From assembly GCA_043811105.1 (NCBI GenBank), contig JBDRNK010000052.1, positions 1 to 13,828 of the forward strand: a DNA stretch of 13,828 bases, written 5' to 3'. The translations under genes and the position numbers were made by a program. The notes under the pieces are model-generated. The model was not told the origin of the DNA. It made no database searches and saw nothing but the letters and a program-made list of their open reading frames with translations. The stretch is from CAZDDW01 sp043811105. Lineage in GTDB: Bacteria > Patescibacteriota > Patescibacteriia > UBA9934 > CAZDDW01. Shown piece by piece: positions 5,224 to 11,733 of the stretch (position 1 is the stretch's first letter; each line of letters opens with the position of its first letter).

Positions 5224-6336
5224 CTATGAAAGGGCTCTGGTAGTGGAGGTGCGTAAAGCAATGCTTTCAGCAATTCCCAACAAAATCAATATCATAATCA
5301 AAGCTGACCCACCGTAACTCAAAAACGGCAAGGCAATCCCGGTAACCGGCATTAAACCAAGGTTCATTCCGGCATTAACTATAAACTGGAAAAATAAAAC
5401 CGAACCAATACCCAGTAACAAGAAACTGGCAAAATCATCAGCTGAGTATTTGACCAGCCTGAGTAGGCGCCAGAAAATCAAACAAAATCCAGAAACAACC
5501 AGTAACACCCCTAAAAAACCCAGCTCCTCGGCAATCACGGCAAAAATAAAGTCAGTCTGACTTTCAGGTAAAAATTTAAGCTGGCTTTGCGAACCAAAGC
5601 CTAAACCACGACCAAACCAACCCCCGGAACCAATTGCAATAATGGCTTGAGTTACGTTGTATCCTTCGCCCAAAGGATCAGCTGTTGGGTTTAAAAAAGT
5701 TAACAAGCGGGCTTTTTGATAATCAGCAAACAAAAATGTCCAGGCTCCTAAAAATGACAGACCGCCTCCAAGAAACAAAATAAACAGGTCACGTATCTTA
5801 ACCTTGGCAAAAATCAACAAACTTCCCCAGATCACCAATAAAACCAGGGCTGACCCCAAATCAGGCTGAAGCAGGACTAAGAACATTGGCACAGCTGTAA
5901 TTAATCCGCTAAAAATAATCTCGCGCCAGCCAATATGCACTCGCGAACGCTGGGCAAAATAACGTGCCAAGACAATAATCAAAAAAACCTTCATTATTTC
6001 TACAGGCTGAAAACTAAAGCCAAACAAGCTGAACCAGCCGGTAGTTCCCCTAACAGTCGAGCCAAACAACAAAACCGCTACCAGCAACAATATGCCAATT
6101 ACGTACAAAATAAGACTGTAGCTACGTAAAAGACGATAATTTGAAATAGCTAAGAATAAAAACAACGTGCTCCCAATAACCAAAGCAATAATCTGTTTTT
6201 TGACAAATAAAAAATCCGCACCCTCTTGCGAGAGAGCGACACTATATATTGCTGCCAGCCCCATTAAAATCAAGGCAAAGGTGGCTACAGCTAAATACCA
6301 GTCAAACTTTCTGACAAAGTCAGGAAAGTGAAGCAT
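5224..6336 (-). CDS. rodA: SEDS-family peptidoglycan glycosyltransferase RodA
   Basis: RodA polymerises lipid II into glycan strands during cell elongation, working in the membrane with a class B penicillin-binding protein. The 370-aa protein has about ten hydrophobic segments. Visible SEDS signatures: RGTTGWFSLFGFSFQPVE (about 96-113), LLQPDLGSAL (155-164, with the conserved acidic residue), YNVTQAIIAIGSGGWFGRG (226-244), QSQLKFLPESQTDFIFAV followed by IAEELGF (250-274), and LPFLSYGGS (336-344). The QSQLKFLPESQTDF form fits RodA better than FtsW. The length is normal. It follows the one-TM protein gene by 8 bases on the same strand, so the two are probably co-transcribed. No penicillin-binding protein gene is in the window. 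Confidence 0.92.
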   Translation of the reverse strand: MLHFPDFVRKFDWYLAVATFALILMGLAAIYSVALSQEGADFLFVKKQIIALVIGSTLFLFLAISNYRLLRSYSLILYVIGILLLVAVLLFGSTVRGTTGWFSLFGFSFQPVEIMKVFLIIVLARYFAQRSRVHIGWREIIFSGLITAVPMFLVLLQPDLGSALVLLVIWGSLLIFAKVKIRDLFILFLGGGLSFLGAWTFLFADYQKARLLTFLNPTADPLGEGYNVTQAIIAIGSGGWFGRGLGFGSQSQLKFLPESQTDFIFAVIAEELGFLGVLLVVSGFCLIFWRLLRLVKYSADDFASFLLLGIGSVLFFQFIVNAGMNLGLMPVTGIALPFLSYGGSALIMILILLGIAESIALRTSTTRALS

Positions 6337-6344
6337 AAAAATCT

Positions 6345-7259
6345 TTATCTAACTAAAACACGTTCTCGCAAATCCCCCTTGTCTTCACTAGTTAACGGCA
6401 TATACACATCCGGGTCAAGTAGAGCTAGCTCTGGGATAACTTCAACCTTAGTCACAGCCGACAACGACCCATACCAATTTTGTTCAAGTAAACGTTCTTC
6501 CCCGGCTTCTAATTGATTGGCCACAGTAGAAGTTATTCCAGCAACCTGACTACCACGATAAAGAATAACGTAAAACTTTGGCTCCCAATAACTGTAGGCT
6601 GTTTCATTGTTAACTAAAAAACTGCTTCGTCCAACATTATCCAGTTCTAAATTTTCAAAACCAGCTTGAGTGACTTCAAAATTCATCCGATCATCTCGCC
6701 AAACAGCAAAATCAGGATAGTCGTGATGGTTGATGTAATGCCAATTCAAATTCTCAATAACTACCTTGGCATTAGCTGGAGCACTAGTTGAAACCCAAGC
6801 CAAATCAACAATCGGCTTGCTTTCGCTTGGATATATAAAACCGGATTGCGGATCAGTCTGCTTTCCGCCATAAGTAAAATGATAATCAAACTCAAGCCAA
6901 TAATCATCATTTTCATTGCTGATTGTGGCATAAAAATCATAACGCTGTTCACCAATTCCGAAAACATTGACTGAAGAAGAAAGAGTTACCGGCTCCGGTG
7001 TGGTCTGAAGATTGACCTGATGCCTGATGGATTGATTCAAATTCATGGTTACAATCTGAGCTCGTTCGGTCTCATAACTGATTAAATAAGTATCAATCAC
7101 AACCCACAAACCATACAAAATTAAGACCGTATCAGCACAAGCTAAAACAATTAAGCCGATCTTAGATAAAGTGCTTCGGTTGGAAACCCACCAAAGCGAA
7201 TACTTATACCGCTTTTCTTCAGCGGCAAGTTCTGGTGCAATATATTCGTTACCGTTCAT
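6345..7259 (-). CDS. Single-pass membrane protein upstream of rodA, unknown function
   Basis: A 304-aa protein that I do not recognise. Residues about 33-60 (LSKIGLIVLACADTVLILYGLWVVIDTYL) form one membrane helix after a short charged, aromatic N-terminus; this predicts a short cytoplasmic tail and a large outer domain. The outer part is rich in beta-type sequence and aromatics (RYDFYATISNENDDYWLEFDYHF and NLNWHYINHHDYPDF), with no cysteines or enzyme motif visible. It is the first gene of the rodA unit: its stop is 8 bases before the rodA ATG. A perfect extended -10 lies 10 bases before its own ATG. Co-transcription suggests a partner in the elongation machinery, but this is inference only. 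Confidence 0.8.
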   Translation of the reverse strand: MNGNEYIAPELAAEEKRYKYSLWWVSNRSTLSKIGLIVLACADTVLILYGLWVVIDTYLISYETERAQIVTMNLNQSIRHQVNLQTTPEPVTLSSSVNVFGIGEQRYDFYATISNENDDYWLEFDYHFTYGGKQTDPQSGFIYPSESKPIVDLAWVSTSAPANAKVVIENLNWHYINHHDYPDFAVWRDDRMNFEVTQAGFENLELDNVGRSSFLVNNETAYSYWEPKFYVILYRGSQVAGITSTVANQLEAGEERLLEQNWYGSLSAVTKVEVIPELALLDPDVYMPLTSEDKGDLRERVLVR

Positions 7260-7268
7260 AATGATTAT

Positions 7269-7277
7269 ATTATAGCA
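7269..7277 (-). promoter_or_regulatory. Extended -10 promoter of the rodA unit
   Basis: The minus strand reads TGCTATAAT; the ATG at 7259 follows after 9 bases, so the predicted transcript starts about 3 bases before the ATG. A weak TGTCAA sits 17 bases upstream, at the edge of the 7292-7354 palindrome. Confidence 0.65.
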
Positions 7278-7291
7278 AATTCATTATGGGA

Positions 7292-7354
7292 TTGACACCC
7301 GCACCTGTCCCCCGAAGCCCTGCCGCTGGCGGGGCGAAGGGGGAAGGGTGTCAA
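7292..7354. repeat. Nested three-layer palindrome
   Basis: Outer stem TTGACACCC (7292-7300) with GGGTGTCAA (7346-7354); middle stem CCCCC (7309-7313) with GGGGG (7339-7343); inner stem GCCCTGCC (7317-7324) with GGCGGGGC (7328-7335), loop GCT. The outer layer is the same unit as the simple hairpin at 13532-13551, whose GCAA loop is here split into GC and AA around the inner block. Confidence 0.8.
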
Positions 7355-7383
7355 AATAAAAACCGCACCGGAGTACGGTGCGG
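7354..7383 (-). terminator. Intrinsic terminator of the two-TM protein gene
   Basis: CCGCACCG (7363-7370) pairs with CGGTGCGG (7376-7383). Read on the minus strand it is followed by TTTTTATTTT. It lies 17 bases beyond the gene's stop. Confidence 0.88.
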
Positions 7384-7399
7384 ATGTGTGTTCGAGCTG

Positions 7400-8392
7400 T
7401 TACTCGACTTGAGTGGCTTCGATCTGCTGCCCACCTGAAGGGCCGTGTTGCTGACGAGCTACAGCGATCTCGAAGTAAGGTCGTCGTGACCAATCTTCCG
7501 GAGCCAGGGCCAGCAGATCGCGTTCAAGTTCTTGACGCAACTGCAATCCCTCCTTAGACTTTCCAAAACGACTGGTATCTGCCAGCTCGTGGGTCAGACG
7601 ATCCAGCCGAGCGATAGTAGCATCACGAGAAAGCTTGAGAGTTTCGCACTGGTGTATGAACCCGTGTTCACGATCCACCATGAGCTGAAGCTTGCGATCA
7701 GCTTCACTGAGACAGATGTAGTAATACGGGACGATGACTGACCATGTATCTCTAACCGGAGCACCGTCAAATACGAATTCCTGAAGCATCTGCATTGCTC
7801 GTTCGATCTGTAGTGTTACAGAGTCCCCTTGGCCGTCACTCCAGCGCACCATCACCACGTCGATACCTACACTGGAACTGACAGAATGCAACTGAATTCG
7901 AGTCCTTCGATTCAGCGACGCGATCCTGGCCATGTTTTCATGATTACCAATGAAGCGTCCACGCTTTGACCACCGGCCACCAAGTGGAAACACCAAAATC
8001 CACTTTGTTTTTTGGGAAAAAAATATGTCATTCCCTTTGACGATGGTACAACAGAGCTTCTTGTTCGTATCAAACCAGAAAACAGCGTGGTCAGTGAATA
8101 CGTTGTTGTGCCAGAAGCGGCTGAACCACTTGCTCTCGATCATTCTGAACAAACAGATCCCAAAGGGAGTTAGACATCCTAGAAGGCTAATCCCCTGTAC
8201 AGGGAACCACCACCACAATTGTGCATGGTCTTGTCGACACAAAATCATGGCCCAGAACATGATCAAGACCCCGGCCACAAGAAGCGCGATCAACCCAAGC
8301 AGCTTTAGTTCTCCATAAGGAATGCGTTGACGTTTTTGGATCTCTTGAGCCAGGCCTTTGAGATTCCCGTTTTCGAACTTGATACCTTCCAT
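7400..8392 (-). CDS. Two-TM membrane protein, unknown function
   Basis: A 330-aa protein that I do not recognise. Two hydrophobic segments lie near the N-terminus (about 29-52, LKLLGLIALLVAGVLIMFWAMILC; about 58-86, LWWWFPVQGISLLGCLTPFGICLF). They are followed by a soluble, presumably cytoplasmic, part with beta-like sequence to about 200 and a charged helical C-terminus (SEADRKLQLMVDREHGF, ATIARLDRLTHELADTSRF, GLQLRQELERDLLALAPEDW). The frame is open 21 codons further upstream, but AAGGAGT placed 6 bases before the ATG at 8392 fixes the start; this is the clearest Shine-Dalgarno in the window. GC is higher than in its neighbours, like the repeat protein at 3987-4526. It has its own promoter and terminator. 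Confidence 0.72.
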   Translation of the reverse strand: MEGIKFENGNLKGLAQEIQKRQRIPYGELKLLGLIALLVAGVLIMFWAMILCRQDHAQLWWWFPVQGISLLGCLTPFGICLFRMIESKWFSRFWHNNVFTDHAVFWFDTNKKLCCTIVKGNDIFFSQKTKWILVFPLGGRWSKRGRFIGNHENMARIASLNRRTRIQLHSVSSSVGIDVVMVRWSDGQGDSVTLQIERAMQMLQEFVFDGAPVRDTWSVIVPYYYICLSEADRKLQLMVDREHGFIHQCETLKLSRDATIARLDRLTHELADTSRFGKSKEGLQLRQELERDLLALAPEDWSRRPYFEIAVARQQHGPSGGQQIEATQVE

Positions 8393-8398
8393 TTGCCC

Positions 8399-8405
8399 AC
8401 TCCTT
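8399..8405 (-). promoter_or_regulatory. Strong Shine-Dalgarno deciding the start at 8392
   Basis: AAGGAGT on the minus strand, 6 bases before the ATG. Most other genes in the window lack such a site. Confidence 0.8.
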
Positions 8406-8413
8406 TTTATCCG

Positions 8414-8432
8414 GTCCTGCCAACGGCGGGAC
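8414..8432. repeat. CCTGCC..GGCGGG palindrome in the leader of the two-TM gene
   Basis: GTCCTGCC-AAC-GGCGGGAC, 8-bp arms with one G-T pair. A degenerate copy (TCTGGCCAACGGCGGGAC) is at 12806-12823 and a related one is at 13561-13585. Confidence 0.6.
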
Positions 8433-8538
8433 GGGAGGCACAGTGGATTGGTCATTTCTCGAATTGCTTCGAAAACATTCCAATCGGCTCACCAGGTGTG
8501 AAGAACACGCCGCCAGAGCCTATCCCAAGCGACACTTC

Positions 8539-8567
8539 AAATTAGCTTATTTAAGACAAGTTGTCAA
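8539..8567 (-). promoter_or_regulatory. Promoter of the two-TM protein gene, divergent from hicBA
   Basis: On the minus strand TTGACA (8567-8562), 17 bases, then TAATTT (8544-8539). Its -35 overlaps the -35 of the hicBA promoter on the other strand, so RNA polymerase probably cannot occupy both at once. The leader would be about 140 bases. Confidence 0.5.
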
Positions 8568-8589
8568 GATGTTAAGCTCCTGATATACT
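8561..8589 (+). promoter_or_regulatory. hicBA promoter
   Basis: TTGTCA (8561-8566), 17 bases, TATACT (8584-8589), with TGA just before the -10 (extended -10). The start point would be near 8596, 14 bases before the hicB ATG. Confidence 0.75.
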
Positions 8590-8599
8590 TACCAGGTAA
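8589..8599 (+). promoter_or_regulatory. Candidate operator at the hicBA start point
   Basis: TTACC-A-GGTAA is an 11-bp palindrome covering the predicted start point. Toxin-antitoxin operons are usually autoregulated, so this is a candidate operator; it is inferred only from position and symmetry. Confidence 0.35.
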
Positions 8600-8609
8600 A
8601 GAAAAAAGT

Positions 8610-8852
8610 ATGTCTACACGAAAAACCATTAAAAAAACAGTTGGTCAATTTCCGGTAGTTGTCCAAGCAGATGAACTTGGAGGTTACTGGGTAAACTGTC
8701 CAATGCTTGAAGGTTGTTATTCACAGGGCGAGACCATTGACGAAGCATTAGAAAATATCCGCGAGGCAATTGCTTTGTGTCTTGAGGACTTTCCACAAAA
8801 AAAGAAAAAGCCAGTACGCCGAGAAGTTAGTCTTCATTTCGTACAAGTTTAG
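8610..8852 (+). CDS. hicB: HicB-family antitoxin
   Basis: An 80-aa HicB-type protein with the degenerate RNase H fold that binds and neutralises HicA. The core FPVVVQADELGGYWVNCPMLEGCYSQGETIDEALENIREAIALCLED matches the family pattern (a strand, the CP-x-LEGC turn, then the G-x-TIDEAL-x-NI-x-EAI helix). It ends soon after the core, with a basic PQKKKKPVRREV stretch and no separate ribbon-helix-helix or HTH domain. If the operon is autoregulated, DNA binding must come from this short form, the complex or another protein. The antitoxin gene is first in the operon, with hicA 3 bases after its stop. Its promoter and a candidate operator are directly upstream. Confidence 0.88.
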   Translation: MSTRKTIKKTVGQFPVVVQADELGGYWVNCPMLEGCYSQGETIDEALENIREAIALCLEDFPQKKKKPVRREVSLHFVQV

Positions 8853-8855
8853 TAT

Positions 8856-9080
8856 ATGACTAAGCTCGCTGGCATTTCCGGCCGTGTTGCTATAAAAAAA
8901 TTCTGCAAACTCGGCTACCAGATCATTCGCCAAAAAGGTAGCCATGTACGGCTAAAGCATCCTGAAGCTTTTCGATATAAACCAATAACCATACCGATGA
9001 AAAAAGAATTGAAACTTGGACTGCTTTATCAATTAATTAAAGACGCTAGAATAACTGAAAAAGAATTTTTGGAGCTGTAA
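8856..9080 (+). CDS. hicA: HicA-family mRNA interferase toxin
   Basis: A 74-aa HicA toxin with the small dsRBD-like fold. HicA cleaves mRNA and arrests growth when HicB is lost. The signature GYQIIRQKGSHVRLKHP contains the catalytic histidine in GSH (residue about 29); ITIPMKKELKLGLLYQLIKDARITEKEFLEL is the usual strand plus C-terminal helices. The full normal length is present and no inactivating change is visible, so the toxin is probably active. The start ATG is 3 bases after the hicB stop, giving translational coupling. A hairpin terminator follows within 6 bases. Confidence 0.9.
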   Translation: MTKLAGISGRVAIKKFCKLGYQIIRQKGSHVRLKHPEAFRYKPITIPMKKELKLGLLYQLIKDARITEKEFLEL

Positions 9081-9085
9081 TGTTG

Positions 9086-9107
9086 AAGATACGCTGTGGC
9101 GTATCTT
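9086..9107 (+). terminator. Terminator after hicA
   Basis: AAGATACGC-TGTG-GCGTATCTT, 9-bp perfect stem, followed by TCGCTTT. The T-run is weak, so efficiency is uncertain. Confidence 0.65.
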
Positions 9108-9121
9108 TCGCTTTGAGAACC

Positions 9122-9150
9122 TTGAATTAAAGAGGTGAATGTGCTAAAAT
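9122..9150 (+). promoter_or_regulatory. gyrB promoter
   Basis: TTGAAT (9122-9127), 17 bases, TAAAAT (9145-9150), with an extended-10 TGC before it. The start point would be about 9157, giving a 45-base leader. Confidence 0.75.
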
Positions 9151-9201
9151 ATTCATGATTTAATCGATACTATAGGAGCAATTTTTTATTTACATCTAGA
9201 T

Positions 9202-11265
9202 ATGCCTGCAAAAAAAGTAATCAAAAAAACAACAAAACCGGCCTCAGCCAAAGCCAAAGCAACAAAGAAGCCAGCTCAGTCTGGTTACGACGCAAAACAA
9301 ATCACGGTTCTTGAAGGTCTGGATCCGGTACGTAAACGTCCGGGAATGTACATTGGATCAACTAGTGTCAGTGGTCTTCACCATTTGGTTTGGGAGGTTG
9401 TCGATAACGCCATTGATGAAGCCATGGCCGGTTTTTGTAATGAAATCACAGTAAAACTTTTGCCGGCCAACAAAGTTTCCGTTACTGATAACGGTCGAGG
9501 TATTCCGGTTGACATGCATCCGCAATTTAAAAAATCAGCTCTAGAGTTAGTTTTAACCAAATTGCATGCCGGTGGAAAATTCGGAGCCGGTGGCTATAAG
9601 GTTTCCGGTGGTCTGCATGGAGTTGGAGTTTCTGTGGTTAATGCCCTTTCAATCTGGTTGCAGGCTGAGGTTAAACGTGACGGAAAACTATGGCAACAAG
9701 AGTTTCAGATCGGTAAACCAAAAACAAAAGTCAAATCCATTGGCAAAGCTAAAGGAACCGGAACAACAATTACTTTCCAGCCTGATCCAACAATTTTTGA
9801 AACCATAGAATTTGATTTTACTACCATTCTTAATCACTTGCGCAACCAGGCGTATCTGACTAAGGGAATCAAAATGATCATTATTGATGAGCGTGATCGT
9901 GAAAATAAACACAGTCATACTTTTTATTTTGAAGGCGGAATTGCTTCATATGTTCGACACATAAACAGCGGAAAGGTATCAAAGCACCCAAACGTTTTTT
10001 ATGTTTGTAAACAAGATCCGGCAACGAATGTTGAGGTCGAAGTAGCCTTGCAATACACTGAAGACTATCATGAATCCATTTCTTGTTTTGCTAACAACAT
10101 TGCAAACCCGGAGGGTGGAATGCACTTAAGTGGTTTTCGAACCGCTCTGACTCGAGAGTTGAATAACTATGCCCGCGGAAAAAATTTGTTAAAAGAAAAA
10201 GATGCTAACTTGTCCGGTGATGATGTTCGTGAAGGTTTGACCACGATTATCAGTATCAAAATCGAGGAACCGCAGTTTGAAGGTCAGACCAAAGCCAAGT
10301 TGGGAAACCCGGAAGCACGAACAGCCACGGAAACGGTTTTTGCTGAAGCTTTTAAAATTTATTTGGAAGAGCATCCAAAAGATGCTGAGGCTATTATCGG
10401 AAAATGCGTCTTAGCCGCACAGGCTCGTGCTGCTGCTCGCGCCGCACGCGACACTGTTTTGCGTAAAGGAATGCTTGAAGGTCTAACCTTGCCTGGAAAA
10501 CTGGCCGACTGTTCCAGCCGTGATCCGTCAAAATCCGAGCTTTATATTGTTGAGGGAGATTCCGCCGGCGGTTCAGCTAAACAAGGCCGTGATCGAAAGA
10601 CCCAAGCCATTCTTCCACTTCGAGGAAAAATTCTGAACGTTGAGCGAGCTCGTTTGGATAAGATGCTGGCCAACAACGAACTCAAGGCTTTGATCATTGC
10701 TTTGGGAACCAATATCGGTGAAATGTTTGATATTGAAAAACTGCGCTACGATCGTTTGGTGATCATGACTGACGCTGATGTTGATGGCGCCCACATTCGA
10801 ACTTTACTGCTAACCCTGTTCTACCGCTACTTCCCTGACCTGGTTACCAAGGGCCACATCTATATTGCTCAACCGCCTTTGTATCGAATTGCCTTTGGCA
10901 AAGAAGTACATTGGGTTTATACCGAAGAAGCAAAAGATGAAATTATTGCCAAAATTTCCAAAGGCAAAGTTGAAGTAGTTGAAAGTGCGGAAGAAGAAGA
11001 ATCAGAGGAAGAAGAAGAGGGTAAGGCAGCGGTTAGTAAAACACCGCGAATTAATATTCAACGTTACAAAGGTTTGGGAGAAATGAATCCAGATCAACTT
11101 TGGAGCACAACCATGAATCCGGCCACACGAGTAATGAAGCAGGTTACAGTTGAGGATGCTCAAAAAGCGGATCAAATCTTTGATATTCTTATGGGCGCTG
11201 ACGTAGCCCCTCGAAAGAAATTCATTCAAACCCACGCCAAAGCCGTAAAACATTTGGATATTTAA
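9202..11265 (+). CDS. gyrB: DNA gyrase subunit B
   Basis: GyrB is the ATPase half of DNA gyrase, which introduces negative supercoils. The 687-aa product has the GHKL ATPase domain: VLEGLDPVRKRPGMYIG (36-52), EVVDNAIDEA (65-74), DNGRGIPV (96-103), GGLHGVGVSVVNALS (136-150). The transducer domain holds QTKAKLGN. The TOPRIM domain has EGDSAGGSAKQGRDR from about 450, with the acidic cluster TDADVDGAHIRTLL near 521-534. The C-terminus has RYKGLGEMNPDQLW near 620. Two additions stand out: a basic Lys/Ala/Thr tail at 1-26, and an acidic insert (SAEEEESEEEEEG, about 595-607) between TOPRIM and the RYKGLGE motif. No strong terminator follows directly. gyrA is not in the window. Confidence 0.96.
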   Translation: MPAKKVIKKTTKPASAKAKATKKPAQSGYDAKQITVLEGLDPVRKRPGMYIGSTSVSGLHHLVWEVVDNAIDEAMAGFCNEITVKLLPANKVSVTDNGRGIPVDMHPQFKKSALELVLTKLHAGGKFGAGGYKVSGGLHGVGVSVVNALSIWLQAEVKRDGKLWQQEFQIGKPKTKVKSIGKAKGTGTTITFQPDPTIFETIEFDFTTILNHLRNQAYLTKGIKMIIIDERDRENKHSHTFYFEGGIASYVRHINSGKVSKHPNVFYVCKQDPATNVEVEVALQYTEDYHESISCFANNIANPEGGMHLSGFRTALTRELNNYARGKNLLKEKDANLSGDDVREGLTTIISIKIEEPQFEGQTKAKLGNPEARTATETVFAEAFKIYLEEHPKDAEAIIGKCVLAAQARAAARAARDTVLRKGMLEGLTLPGKLADCSSRDPSKSELYIVEGDSAGGSAKQGRDRKTQAILPLRGKILNVERARLDKMLANNELKALIIALGTNIGEMFDIEKLRYDRLVIMTDADVDGAHIRTLLLTLFYRYFPDLVTKGHIYIAQPPLYRIAFGKEVHWVYTEEAKDEIIAKISKGKVEVVESAEEEESEEEEEGKAAVSKTPRINIQRYKGLGEMNPDQLWSTTMNPATRVMKQVTVEDAQKADQIFDILMGADVAPRKKFIQTHAKAVKHLDI

Positions 11266-11329
11266 AAACATAACAAAGAAAGCACACTCACTGACCAACA
11301 CAGGAGATTAAAGTCGGGCTAAGCCTTAC

Positions 11330-11358
11330 TTGACAGTTGCTTTGGCATAAGCTAGAAT
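11330..11358 (+). promoter_or_regulatory. secE promoter
   Basis: TTGACA (11330-11335), exactly 17 bases, TAGAAT (11353-11358): the best sigma-70 type match in the window. The start point would be about 11365. It probably drives secE-nusG-rplK and perhaps rplA. Confidence 0.85.
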
Positions 11359-11370
11359 ATCCACAGATAG

Positions 11371-11389
11371 ACCCCCGAACGGGGGTTTT
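11371..11389 (+). terminator. Terminator-like hairpin in the secE leader
   Basis: ACCCCC-GAAC-GGGGGT followed by TTTA. It begins only about 6 bases after the predicted secE start point and 18 bases before the ATG. It may terminate read-through from gyrB, act as an attenuator, or cap the 5' end of the mRNA. Confidence 0.6.
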
Positions 11390-11406
11390 AAGATAGTTTT
11401 AAGCTT

Positions 11407-11595
11407 ATGACAAACAAACTCTTTAAGTACTTACGCGAAGCTAAACAAGAGCTTGGTAAAGTTACTTGGCCAACTAAAAAAGACACTTACCGCTATAGCC
11501 TAATGGTTGTTGGCGTCTGCTTATCTGTAGGTGCATTTTTCTTTATCCTTGACTGGGCCTTCAGCCTAGGACTGGCCGCGCTCATTAATTTGTAA
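11407..11595 (+). CDS. secE: Preprotein translocase subunit SecE
   Basis: SecE clamps SecY in the SecYEG protein-conducting channel. The 62-aa protein has the short single-span form: an amphipathic helix FKYLREAKQELGKVTWPTKKDTYRYS (6-31) with the conserved KVTWPT, then one membrane helix LMVVGVCLSVGAFFFILDWAFSLGLAAL (32-59). There is no Shine-Dalgarno. The position directly before nusG is the classic order. A tRNA-Trp and rpmG, often upstream, were not found here; gyrB lies upstream instead. Confidence 0.95.
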   Translation: MTNKLFKYLREAKQELGKVTWPTKKDTYRYSLMVVGVCLSVGAFFFILDWAFSLGLAALINL

Positions 11596-11609
11596 TACAA
11601 AGCGGACAT

Positions 11610-11717
11610 AGCGATCCTAATGAAATACGAATGACATTCGAATGATCCTAATATACTTGTATCATTCGGAACATTCGGATGCAATTCGGATGCAATTCGG
11701 ATATAATTCGAATCGCT
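11610..11717 (+). repeat. 11-bp-period ATTCG array in the secE-nusG spacer
   Basis: ATTCGGATGCA (11673-11683), ATTCGGATGCA (11684-11694), ATTCGGATATA (11695-11705) and ATTCGAATCGC (11706-11716) run head to tail, preceded by a shorter ATTCGGAAC (11664-11672). The left half carries inverted relatives: CGAATGAT (11639-11646) pairs with ATCATTCG (11661-11668), and AGCGAT (11610-11615) with ATCGCT (11712-11717), giving one imperfect 108-base hairpin. Confidence 0.75.
11702..11707 (+). promoter_or_regulatory. Possible nusG -10
   Basis: A perfect TATAAT inside the last units of the 11-bp array, 26 bases before the nusG ATG. No matching -35 is present, so it may be accidental or need an activator bound to the repeats. 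Confidence 0.35.
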
Positions 11718-11733
11718 CTATCCACAAATACTT

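Noticed and set aside
11664..11716. The 11-bp repeats as a small CRISPR array
   Set aside because: Units are contiguous with no spacers, far shorter than CRISPR repeats, and no cas genes are nearby.
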